In this document: piece after piece, positions 1 through 5,253 of the stretch
How the letters are laid out: each line of letters starts with the position of its first letter
Numbering within the stretch: the first letter of the stretch is position 1
Assembly (NCBI GenBank): GCA_937900135.1
Contig: CALCDJ010000085.1
Location: 1-6,577, forward strand
Origin: an uncultured Blautia sp.
GTDB lineage: Bacteria; Bacillota; Clostridia; Lachnospirales; Lachnospiraceae
Direction of reading: 5' to 3'
DNA: 6,577 bases
The notes under the pieces: model-generated
What the model was told of the DNA's origin: nothing
Databases searched by the model: none
What the model saw: the letters and a program-made list of their open reading frames with translations, nothing else
Made by a program: the position numbers and the translations under genes

Positions 1-50
1 CATGCCTCGCAAACCCGCATAAATACTGAATGTGTGGAGTTTTGCTCATG
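1..50. repeat. Imperfect hairpin at the window edge
   Basis: CATG at 1-4 pairs with CATG at 47-50. GC at 9-10 pairs with 44-45, AAAC at 11-14 with GTTT at 39-42, and CCGCAT at 15-20 with GTGTGG at 32-37 (two G-U pairs), leaving an 11-nt loop. A few bulges interrupt it and it starts at the cut edge, so its true extent is unknown. There is no T-tract, so it is not a normal terminator. It could be the end of a dispersed palindromic repeat, or the tail of an upstream structured leader. No reading frame here looks like protein. Confidence 0.35.
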
Positions 51-117
51 GCTATATAAAATAAAAAGGGAGGGGATATTTTTACCAAGGTTTTTTTAGT
101 TGGCTGTTTATAAAAAT

Positions 118-341
118 ACGTGCGTGGAAATCCGGATAAAGGAAAAAAGAAATGGAAGCTGTTATGCACCGATGCTAACAGAGTGAATTTGAGGGAATAG
201 AGAAAGAGTGAGTTGAAATAAAAGTTAAAGAGTAACAAGGGTAAAAGAAACGTGGTTTTCCATTTCTTAGTTTATCCGGTGGAAGGAAAAACTTCCGAAA
301 AAGGAAAAGAGAGCAGGGCTGAAAGGCTCTGCTTTTCTTTT
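118..341 (+). ncRNA. Candidate structured small RNA, class not recognised
   Basis: A long-range helix pairs 132-140 (CCGGATAAA) with 271-279 and, after a small internal loop, 147-157 (AAGAAATGGAA) with 258-268. That makes 20 Watson-Crick pairs enclosing 100 nt. Inside, directly stacked on the helix, is a hairpin at 159-181: CTGTTA/TAACAG, a bulged T165, GCA/TGC and a CCGA loop. Bases 182-257 are strongly purine-rich and mostly unpaired. After the closing helix comes a small hairpin GGAAG/CTTCC (281-296), then a T-tailed terminator (312-341). An A/T-rich TATAAA at 109-114 would put a transcript start near 121, just ahead of the helix, but I see no convincing -35 box. I do not recognise 6S, SRP, tmRNA or a known riboswitch. 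The alternative is a small inverted-repeat mobile element: TGGAA occurs just outside both arms (125-129 and 280-284). Confidence 0.45.
312..341 (+). terminator. Rho-independent terminator with GAAA tetraloop
   Basis: AGCAGGGCT (312-320) pairs with GGCTCTGCT (325-333) through one G-U in the middle and a T-G closing pair, capped by GAAA. The run TTTCTTTT follows at 334-341. It ends whatever is transcribed from the left and lies just upstream of the nitroreductase promoter, so it separates the two transcripts. Confidence 0.8.
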
Positions 342-348
342 GGCAGAA

Positions 349-377
349 TTGAGTCTGTGGTTATCTTGTGATAGAAT
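349..377 (+). promoter_or_regulatory. Sigma-A-type promoter of the nitroreductase gene
   Basis: TTGAGT (349-354) is followed after exactly 17 bp by TAGAAT (372-377), matching 4/6 and 5/6 of the consensus. The start of transcription would fall near 384, giving a leader of about 30 nt with the ribosome site AAGGAGGT at 401-408. Confidence 0.7.
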
Positions 378-414
378 ATAAGAATCAAAACGATAAAAAT
401 AAGGAGGTACATCT

Positions 415-951
415 ATGGAATTTCAGGAATTGATAGAGGCAAGAAGAAGTATACGGAAATACAGTTCCACGGGAAAGCCGGGAAGAGAAGAACTGCTTCA
501 AATGATTCAGGCAGCGCAGGAAGCTCCTTCCTGGAAAAATTCTCAGACAGGAAGATATTACTGTATTGAATCAGAGGAAATGCTGTCCCGCCTTTGCAGG
601 GAATGTCTTCTCAGTGGAAATGGAGAAAAAGCAGAACATGCGGCTCTGATTGTGACCACTTTTGTGAGAGATCGCGCTGGATTTCAGAAGGATGGAACCT
701 GGGATAATGAACTTGGAAATGGCTGGGGTTGTTATGATCTGGGACTTCAGAATGAGAACCTGATTCTGAAAGCAGCAGAGCTGGGATATGGAACTCTGAT
801 TATGGGGCTGCGTGACAGTGAAAGGATACGGGAACTATTGTCCATTCCCCAGGAAGAAATCGTTGGGGCGGTGATCGCCGTTGGCAAGGCCGCGGAAATA
901 CCAAACCGCCCCAGAAGAAAAGCAACAGAAGAAATTACGAAATTCTTTTAA
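415..951 (+). CDS. Small FMN-dependent nitroreductase family protein
   Basis: This 178-residue protein belongs to the nitroreductase (NfsA/NfsB-like) fold, whose members bind FMN and use NAD(P)H to reduce nitro compounds, quinones or related acceptors in the cytoplasm, usually as dimers. Visible hallmarks are the N-terminal FMN-phosphate motif ARRSIRKYS (residues 9-17), the APSWKNSQ segment (37-44), the YDLGLQNENLILKAAELGYG stretch (107-126) that builds the dimer/FMN core, and a basic C-terminal segment with R167, R168 and K169 after a VGKAAEIP turn. The length is at the short end for the family, as in the minimal single-domain forms. The start is fixed by AAGGAGGT six bases before ATG. It has its own promoter and appears monocistronic. 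The substrate cannot be told from sequence. The gene ends tail to tail against the alkylation-repair gene with a 4-bp overlap. Confidence 0.9.
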   Translation: MEFQELIEARRSIRKYSSTGKPGREELLQMIQAAQEAPSWKNSQTGRYYCIESEEMLSRLCRECLLSGNGEKAEHAALIVTTFVRDRAGFQKDGTWDNELGNGWGCYDLGLQNENLILKAAELGYGTLIMGLRDSERIRELLSIPQEEIVGAVIAVGKAAEIPNRPRRKATEEITKFF

Positions 952-1631
952 CGCAGACTGCGAAGGTATGTTTTTTGTTCCGGTGTGATACGGCAACTCT
1001 CCACTGCCTTCTGAATGGTTTTGCGATGCAGCCAGGGAGAAAGTCTGCGTTCTGTAAGATATAAAATGGCAGCATCCCATTGCTTGGCAAGAGCTGTGGC
1101 AAAGTACCAGGCAATCATCATATTTACATAATATTCTTCAGATGAAACAGAAGCTACCATTTCCAGGTGGGTTTCAGAAAAGTCCTCATCCAGAAAGAAC
1201 CGCATAAGCATTCCAATACCATACCGGATGGTATAGGTATGTTGGGAGGAAATCCATTTTTGGATTTCCAGCATGAGTTTATCTTTTTTGGATGCAAAGC
1301 ATTTGGGGGCCGGCAGGTCGCAGACAGCCCAGTTATCGATGTAAGGTAAAAAGGTTTCAATTTCCTCCAGGCACTGAGAATAGTCTTTTCTGTTGGTGAT
1401 CAGCATCATGTGCAGAAGATTTTCTTCGTAATAAAAATGGGGCAGCTGCAGAAGAAATTCTGCAGATTCCCTGTTTTTTTCGTATGTTTTAGAAAATTTT
1501 CTAAGCTGCGGAATGCGGATTCCAATGATCCGTTCTTTTTCAACATTGGGAACAATCCGGCTATGGAATTCTCGATAATTCAGATCCTGCATTTCAAAAA
1601 GCTGTTTTTGTAAATTGGTAAAATTCTGCAT
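948..1631 (-). CDS. alkD: AlkD-family DNA alkylation repair protein (HEAT-repeat glycosylase)
   Basis: This 227-residue, all-helical protein is of the AlkC/AlkD type. Characterised AlkD is a HEAT-like-repeat DNA glycosylase that removes N3- and N7-alkylated purines without flipping the base. The catalytic pattern of Bacillus cereus AlkD (W109, D113, R148, W187) appears to be kept: W101 and D105 in NWAVCD, R136 in YTIRYG, and W175 in IAWYFATAL. The C-terminus LSPWLHRKTIQKAVESCR resembles the last repeats of the family. The start is set at base 1631 because AAGGAG lies six bases before that ATG (1638-1643). The frame stays open 38 codons further upstream, but that extension would run through the promoter and has no ribosome site. 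It is transcribed leftward from an extended -10 promoter at 1681-1710 and faces the nitroreductase gene. Confidence 0.87.
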   Translation of the reverse strand: MQNFTNLQKQLFEMQDLNYREFHSRIVPNVEKERIIGIRIPQLRKFSKTYEKNRESAEFLLQLPHFYYEENLLHMMLITNRKDYSQCLEEIETFLPYIDNWAVCDLPAPKCFASKKDKLMLEIQKWISSQHTYTIRYGIGMLMRFFLDEDFSETHLEMVASVSSEEYYVNMMIAWYFATALAKQWDAAILYLTERRLSPWLHRKTIQKAVESCRITPEQKTYLRSLR

Positions 1632-1680
1632 GGGAATCTCCTTATAAATAAACAATGGGGAACAGGTGTTTTGTAAAGTT

Positions 1681-1710
1681 ATTATAGCATAGGAAGCAGA
1701 CAGACGTCTA
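1681..1710 (-). promoter_or_regulatory. Extended -10 promoter for the alkD-like gene
   Basis: Read on the minus strand, TAGACG (1705-1710) is followed after 18 bp by TATAAT (1681-1686). The -10 is preceded by TG plus one base, the extended -10 signature. The leader would be about 45 nt before ATG at 1631. No equally good promoter is seen for the divergent mobB in the same 101-bp spacer. Confidence 0.7.
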
Positions 1711-1732
1711 CAGAAAAAGGGAGGGGATAAGT

Positions 1733-2242
1733 TTGAAGCGCCCATATATTTTTGCAGTCAGCGGGGTGAAAAATTCCGGAAAAACTACTTTGATCACAGG
1801 AATCCTGCCGTTATTAGGAAAAAAAGGAATAAAAACAGCTGTAATTAAGCACGATGGACATGAGTTTGAGGCAGATGTGCCGGGAACGGATACATATCGA
1901 CAGCTGCAGGCAGGGGCTTATGCCACAGCAGTATTTTCTGCCGGAAAATATATGCTTGTAAAGCAGCAGCCGGGAATTTCAGAAAGGGAACTGATGGGAT
2001 TTTTTCCAGAAGCAGATCTGATTCTTCTGGAAGGATTTAAAGGAAGCGCCTATCCTAAAATCGAGGTGATCCGAAAAGGAAATTCCAAAGAAAGTGTCTG
2101 TTGTCAGGAGGGATTGCTGGCTATTGCCACAGATTTGCCTTCAGAGGAACTCCACCTGAGAGAAACAGGCAGGAAACTGCCGGTTTTTCGGCTGGATGAC
2201 CTGGAAGGAATTGCGGAGTTTATTCATCGAATTCTGCTGTGA
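1733..2242 (+). CDS. mobB: MobB, molybdopterin-guanine dinucleotide biosynthesis GTP-binding protein
   Basis: This 169-residue P-loop protein is of the MobB family. It binds GTP and assists MobA in making the guanine dinucleotide form of the molybdenum cofactor. Walker A is GVKNSGKTT (residues 11-19). The family-typical KHDGHEFEADVPGTDTYR follows at 39-56, then the RQLQAGA region (56-62), and DLILLEGFK (95-103) is the Walker-B-like strand with E100. KIEVIRKG (109-116) matches the usual KIEV motif. The start codon is TTG at 1733: GGAGGGG (1720-1726) sits six bases before it, and no ATG is usable. No other molybdenum gene is in view. The spacing suggests it stands alone here or serves genes elsewhere. 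Its 3' end overlaps the next gene, on the opposite strand, by 23 bp. Confidence 0.92.
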   Translation: MKRPYIFAVSGVKNSGKTTLITGILPLLGKKGIKTAVIKHDGHEFEADVPGTDTYRQLQAGAYATAVFSAGKYMLVKQQPGISERELMGFFPEADLILLEGFKGSAYPKIEVIRKGNSKESVCCQEGLLAIATDLPSEELHLRETGRKLPVFRLDDLEGIAEFIHRILL

Positions 2243-2450
2243 CAATAAAACCGCGGGGCGTATGTTCGATGTTTTTGATGATTCCGGTTTTGGATTTGAT
2301 GCGATTGGCATTGGTATAGCAGCCGGACATAGCCACAGCTGGTTCAATAATATAGCTGTAATTCATATAAGACTGGAATTCTGAGATTTCTACCTGATCT
2401 CCAATTTGGATTAATCCTTGTCGTTCCATTTTGAATTGTTCTTCACGCAT
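2220..2450 (-). CDS. Small conserved-looking protein of unknown function
   Basis: This gene encodes 76 residues that I do not recognise. The first 15 residues are polar, followed by a stretch with the rhythm of a small beta-barrel: GDQVEIS (17-23), a middle with EPAVAMSGCYTNANRI (36-51), then SKTGIIKNIEHTPRGFIVTAEFDE to the end. The GDxVEI start and the GIIKNI / GFIVTAEF strands resemble SH3- or KOW-like folds, but this is only a resemblance. There is no signal peptide or membrane segment. The start at 2450 has a modest AGAAGG-like ribosome site; a second Met at residue 8 has none. The real-gene case rests on a promoter at 2583-2611, a start with a plausible site, and residue composition. It overlaps the mobB stop by 23 bp, so each transcript could be antisense to the other. 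Confidence 0.65.
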   Translation of the reverse strand: MREEQFKMERQGLIQIGDQVEISEFQSYMNYSYIIEPAVAMSGCYTNANRIKSKTGIIKNIEHTPRGFIVTAEFDE

Positions 2451-2475
2451 ATGGAAAACCTTCTTTCTTCATGGT

Positions 2476-2508
2476 GAAAACCCCGGTAGGGGAGCTACCG
2501 GGGTTTTC
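2476..2508. terminator. Strong symmetric hairpin: bidirectional terminator or leader attenuator
   Basis: GAAAACCCCGGTAG (2476-2489) pairs perfectly with CTACCGGGGTTTTC (2495-2508), a 14-bp stem with a GGGAG loop. The A4 and T4 flanks make it terminator-like on both strands. Rightward it could stop read-through from mobB. Leftward it lies between the minus-strand promoter (2583-2611) and the start codon at 2450, so it would sit in that gene's leader and could act as an attenuator. The T-run is only four bases, so termination strength is uncertain. Confidence 0.7.
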
Positions 2509-2582
2509 GAGGGGAGTATAAATAATTAAATAAGGGGTTATGTAAAAAAAATTATTGAAGGGTGAATTCTTTTTACACATAG

Positions 2583-2611
2583 ATTATATAATAAACTGGA
2601 AAAAAAAGCAA
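2583..2611 (-). promoter_or_regulatory. Promoter for the small minus-strand gene
   Basis: On the minus strand, TTGCTT (2606-2611) is followed after 17 bp by a perfect TATAAT (2583-2588). Transcription would start near 2576, giving a leader of about 125 nt that contains the hairpin at 2476-2508. Confidence 0.6.
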
Positions 2612-2716
2612 TAAGATTTCTTGAATATTCTCACCGCATTTTGGAACAATAGATAATGTTCACTGGGTGATCAGCAGCCGGGTATTCCTGAAAAGCTGTT
2701 CATCTGGTGGATAAAA

Positions 2717-2740
2717 GAGATTCCTGTTTGCAGGAAACTC
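2717..2740 (+). promoter_or_regulatory. Leader hairpin ahead of the Asn-rich gene
   Basis: GAG and TTCCTG (2717-2726) pair with CAGGAA and CTC (2731-2740) around one A/A mismatch and a TTTG loop, ending 30 nt before the ATG. A second TTCCTG at 2685-2690 could compete for the same CAGGAA. Nothing else clear was found in the gene-free stretch 2509-2770 besides the minus-strand promoter; no rightward promoter is convincing. Confidence 0.4.
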
Positions 2741-2770
2741 AACAGATCAATATGCAGGAGGAAGATACAA

Positions 2771-2962
2771 ATGGCTAAGAATTATGATGCAGAAAACCGT
2801 ACAAGCAACAAAACATCTAACAAAAATGAGATGAATTCCAAGAATGAAATGAACTCCAGAAACGAAAAAAACTGTCATAAAGACAGTACCGGTAATAAAA
2901 CCGAGAACAAATCCAAAAATGCATATCATGCACAGAAAAACGATTATTCTGACAGATATTAA
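2771..2962 (+). CDS. Asn/Lys/Ser-rich 63-residue protein, possibly spore-associated
   Basis: I do not recognise this 63-residue protein. It has 14 Asn, 10 Lys and 7 Ser, and no Leu, Ile, Val, Phe, Trp or Pro, so it cannot have an ordinary hydrophobic core and is predicted to be disordered. Short internal repeats are visible: TSNK twice (residues 11-18), then NEMNSK and NEMNSR (19-30). There is a single Cys (C35), and no signal peptide. The gene case is good: AGGAGG at 2756-2761 lies nine bases before ATG, and a strong terminator follows the stop by about 20 bases. The composition is like gamma-type small acid-soluble spore proteins (SspE-like), which are Gln/Asn-rich and low in large hydrophobics. 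That link is an inference from composition only. It appears monocistronic. Confidence 0.75.
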   Translation: MAKNYDAENRTSNKTSNKNEMNSKNEMNSRNEKNCHKDSTGNKTENKSKNAYHAQKNDYSDRY

Positions 2963-2983
2963 GAGAAAAATCCAAAACACTGC

Positions 2984-3016
2984 AAAGAGAGTCCCGTTTT
3001 CCACGGGGCTCTTTTT
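2984..3016 (+). terminator. Rho-independent terminator after the Asn-rich gene
   Basis: A 14-bp stem (2984-2997 with 3003-3016, including two G-U pairs) centred on GTCCCGT/ACGGGGC has a TTTCC loop and ends in TTTTT at 3012-3016. It closes the small gene and isolates it from the rhodanese gene. Confidence 0.88.
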
Positions 3017-3121
3017 GCGGGAAGGGGTCTTTTATGTACATAGATTTTATATTTTTGTCCCCGGAGGCAAATGCTGCATAGGATAAGGTATAAAATCTGA
3101 AAAATCATTATGGAGGAGCTT

Positions 3122-3433
3122 ATGTTTCAGATCGAAACGATTTCACCAAAAATGTTGGATTATTATGTGGGGCGCACCGATGCGCAGATTATAGATCTTC
3201 GGGAAAAAGAGGCCTATGAAAAAAGTCATGTACGTGGAGCGCTGCACATTCCTTTTGAGGAATTAGAGGAGTACACAGAGCTTCCAAGAAACAAAATACT
3301 GATTTTTTATTGTGAGAGGGGCGGAGCCAGTATGCTGGCGGCCAGACAGATGGCAAGACTTGGGTATCGCACCAGATCTGTGATTGGAGGATTTGCCGCA
3401 TATCAGGGAAGAAATCTTGTAATTTTCCCTTAA
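3122..3433 (+). CDS. Single-domain rhodanese-like protein
   Basis: This 103-residue rhodanese domain is of the GlpE/PspE type. Such proteins carry sulfur as a persulfide on the active-site Cys and pass it to acceptors such as thiolates or cyanide. The order IIDLREKEAYEKSHVRGALH (residues 23-42) is the classical N-terminal signature with D25 and R27. The catalytic Cys is C64 in YCERGGAS, whose C-E-R-G-G-A-S loop has single-domain rhodanese size. VIGGFAAY (87-94) is the usual C-terminal turn. An ATG at 3110 is in frame, but it spells out the GGAGG (3112-3116) that lies five bases before the ATG at 3122, so 3122 is the better start. There is no signal peptide, so it is cytoplasmic. The partner is unknown. 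It may be co-transcribed with yfcE 87 bp downstream, as no terminator lies between. Confidence 0.88.
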   Translation: MFQIETISPKMLDYYVGRTDAQIIDLREKEAYEKSHVRGALHIPFEELEEYTELPRNKILIFYCERGGASMLAARQMARLGYRTRSVIGGFAAYQGRNLVIFP

Positions 3434-3460
3434 CCATGATAATGTAAAGAAGAAAAAAGA

Positions 3461-3501
3461 CTGCTGCCGGAGAACTGCAAAAATCGCAAAAAAGGCAGCA
3501 G
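3461..3501 (+). promoter_or_regulatory. Perfect 8-bp long-loop hairpin upstream of yfcE
   Basis: CTGCTGCC (3461-3468) pairs exactly with GGCAGCAG (3494-3501) across a 25-nt A-rich loop. There is no T-tract, so it is not a terminator. It ends six bases before the GAGGAG ribosome site (3508-3513) and could shape translation or protect the processed 5' end of the yfcE message. Confidence 0.45.
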
Positions 3502-3520
3502 GAGTAAGAGGAGATTCTTT

Positions 3521-4063
3521 ATGAAATATATGTTTGCTTCAGATATTCATGGTTCCGCATACTATTGCAGAAAGATGCTGGAGGCGTATAAGCAGGAAAA
3601 GGCAGACCGCCTGGTGCTGCTGGGCGATCTGCTTTATCATGGTCCCAGAAATGATCTTCCCAAGGAATATGCGCCGAAGGAAGTCATTTCCATGTTAAAT
3701 GCACATCGTAAGGAAATTTATGCTGTGAGAGGAAACTGTGAGGCAGAGGTGGATCAGATGGTGCTTCAGTTTCCGGTAATGGCGGACTACTGTATTCTGG
3801 CACTGGAGGGAAAGACGCTGTATGCAACCCATGGTCATATCTATAACCAGGATCATCTTCCGCCCATTCAGGAGGGAGACGTGCTGATTCATGGACATAC
3901 CCATGTGCTTAAGGCACAGAAGATGGAAGGATATGTTCTTTTGAATCCAGGTTCTGTTTCCATTCCGAAGGAAGGAAATCCGCCAACCTATGGAATTCTG
4001 GAAAATGGTTTGTTTTCTATCAGGGATTTCCAGGGAAATATAAGAAAAACAATACAGCTGTAA
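3521..4063 (+). CDS. yfcE: YfcE, manganese-dependent phosphodiesterase
   Basis: This 180-residue calcineurin-like metallophosphoesterase is close in sequence along its whole length to E. coli YfcE, which hydrolyses model phosphodiesters such as bis-pNPP in vitro with Mn. Its natural substrate is not settled. All metal ligands are in place: D8 and H10 (ASDIHG), D36 (LLGDLLYHGPRN), N72 (VRGNCEAEVDQM), H104 (THGH), and H126 and H128 (HGHTH). LNPGSVSIPK (141-150) is family-typical. GAGGAG lies seven bases before ATG. The stop is followed after 12 nt by the methyltransferase gene, whose ribosome site starts right after the stop, so the two are co-transcribed. Confidence 0.95.
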   Translation: MKYMFASDIHGSAYYCRKMLEAYKQEKADRLVLLGDLLYHGPRNDLPKEYAPKEVISMLNAHRKEIYAVRGNCEAEVDQMVLQFPVMADYCILALEGKTLYATHGHIYNQDHLPPIQEGDVLIHGHTHVLKAQKMEGYVLLNPGSVSIPKEGNPPTYGILENGLFSIRDFQGNIRKTIQL

Positions 4064-4075
4064 AGAGAGGATACC

Positions 4076-5233
4076 ATGGAGAAATGGGAATTGATCGCAC
4101 CCTGTCATTTTGGAATGGAAGCGGTGCTGAAACGTGAAATACTGGATCTGGGTTATGAGATCAGTAAGGTGGAGGACGGCAAGGTAACGTTCTGGGCAGA
4201 TGCCCAGGGGATTGCAGATGCCAATATGTTTCTGCGTACCACAGAAAGAATCCTTTTGAAGGTGGCTGAGGTGAAGGCAGAAACCTTTGAAGAATTGTTT
4301 GACCGGACAAAAGAGCTTCCGTGGGAGAATTTTATTCCCAGGGATGGAAAATTCTGGGTGACGAAGGCGAATTCCGTAAAGAGTAAACTGTTCAGTCCTT
4401 CAGATATCCAGTCGATTATGAAAAAAGCGATTGTAGAGCGTTTAAAAGGGGTATACGGGATTTCCTGGTTTGAGGAAGATGGAGCAAGTTTTCCTATCCG
4501 TGTGGCTTTTATGAAGGATGTGGCTACCATTGGAATTGATACCTCCGGTGTGTCGCTGCATAAGAGGGGATACCGTCAGATGACGGTGAAAGCGCCGATC
4601 ACAGAAACACTGGCTGCGGCTTTGATTATGCTGACCCCATGGAACAAGGACAGGATTTTGGTAGACCCCTTCTGCGGAAGCGGAACCTTCCCCATTGAAG
4701 CGGCCATGATTGCGGCAGATATTGCACCGGGTATGAACCGTTCTTTTCTTGCGGAAGACTGGAAACACCTGGTACCCAGAAGATGTTGGTACGAAGCCCT
4801 TGAGGAAGCCCAGGAACGGGTAAATGTTGACATTCAGACAGACATCCAGGGATATGACATTGATCCGGAAGCGCTGAAGGCAGCCAGATCCAACAGCAAA
4901 ATGGCAGGTGTGGACAAGCTGATTCATTTTCAGCAGCGTCCAGTCAAAGAACTGCGGCATCCGAAGCCCTATGGCTTTATTATTACCAATCCTCCTTATG
5001 GAGAACGTCTGGAGGAAAAAGCAGCCCTTCCTGCCCTTTATCGTGAGATTGGGGAAAGCTATCAGAGACTGGATAAGTGGTCCATGTACCTGATCACTTC
5101 TTACGACAGAGCGGAAACAGATATTGGAAGAAAAGCAGATAAAAATCGAAAAATATACAATGGAATGCTGAAAACCTATTACTATCAGTTCCTTGGTCCT
5201 CGCCCTCCAAAAAAGAACCGGGCTGACCAGTAA
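4076..5233 (+). CDS. rlmL: THUMP-domain class I SAM-dependent rRNA methyltransferase (RlmL/YpsC type)
   Basis: This 385-residue enzyme has an N-terminal THUMP RNA-binding region (about residues 1-165) and a Rossmann methyltransferase domain of the UPF0020 type (about 166-375). Visible motifs are HKRGYR (162-167), the SAM-binding DPFCGSGTFPIEAA (197-210), the acidic motif GYDIDPEALKAAR (259-271) and the catalytic TNPPYGER (304-311). In E. coli RlmL is the N-terminal half of a roughly 700-residue RlmKL fusion that makes m2G2445 in 23S rRNA. Firmicutes carry this shorter, unfused form (B. subtilis YpsC). Target guanine N2 in 23S rRNA is the inference; the exact site is not readable here. AGAGAGG lies five bases before ATG. 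It is the second member of the yfcE operon and the next gene starts 20 nt after its stop. Confidence 0.92.
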   Translation: MEKWELIAPCHFGMEAVLKREILDLGYEISKVEDGKVTFWADAQGIADANMFLRTTERILLKVAEVKAETFEELFDRTKELPWENFIPRDGKFWVTKANSVKSKLFSPSDIQSIMKKAIVERLKGVYGISWFEEDGASFPIRVAFMKDVATIGIDTSGVSLHKRGYRQMTVKAPITETLAAALIMLTPWNKDRILVDPFCGSGTFPIEAAMIAADIAPGMNRSFLAEDWKHLVPRRCWYEALEEAQERVNVDIQTDIQGYDIDPEALKAARSNSKMAGVDKLIHFQQRPVKELRHPKPYGFIITNPPYGERLEEKAALPALYREIGESYQRLDKWSMYLITSYDRAETDIGRKADKNRKIYNGMLKTYYYQFLGPRPPKKNRADQ

Positions 5234-5253
5234 GCAGGAAAGAGAGGTTTTTT

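Noticed and set aside
1..99. Open frame from the left edge to TAG at 97-99 as the tail of an upstream gene
   Set aside because: The 32 codons look unlike protein and overlap a hairpin; no motif or stop-proximal terminator supports it.
118..341. Identity as 6S RNA or SRP RNA
   Set aside because: 6S would need a long rod with a central bubble, but the inside here is purine-rich and unpaired; the SRP core motif with GGAAGCAGC is absent.
1632..1745. 38-codon upstream extension of the alkD-like frame to an ATG at 1745
   Set aside because: It would run through the promoter (1681-1710), is not protein-like, and has no ribosome site; the ATG at 1631 has AAGGAG six bases before it.
2578..2586. CATAGATTA as a sporulation sigma-K -10 box for the Asn-rich gene
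   Set aside because: No matching AC-type -35 at the right distance, and it is about 185 bases from the start codon.
3110..3121. Alternative rhodanese start at ATG 3110
   Set aside because: Those codons contain the GGAGG ribosome site used by the ATG at 3122, and no ribosome site precedes 3110.
3695..4108. 137-codon minus-strand open frame across yfcE
   Set aside because: Lies opposite a strongly conserved yfcE and has no family features of its own.
4442..4960. 172-codon minus-strand open frame inside the rRNA methyltransferase gene
   Set aside because: Shadow of a clear real gene; no ribosome site, no recognisable motif.
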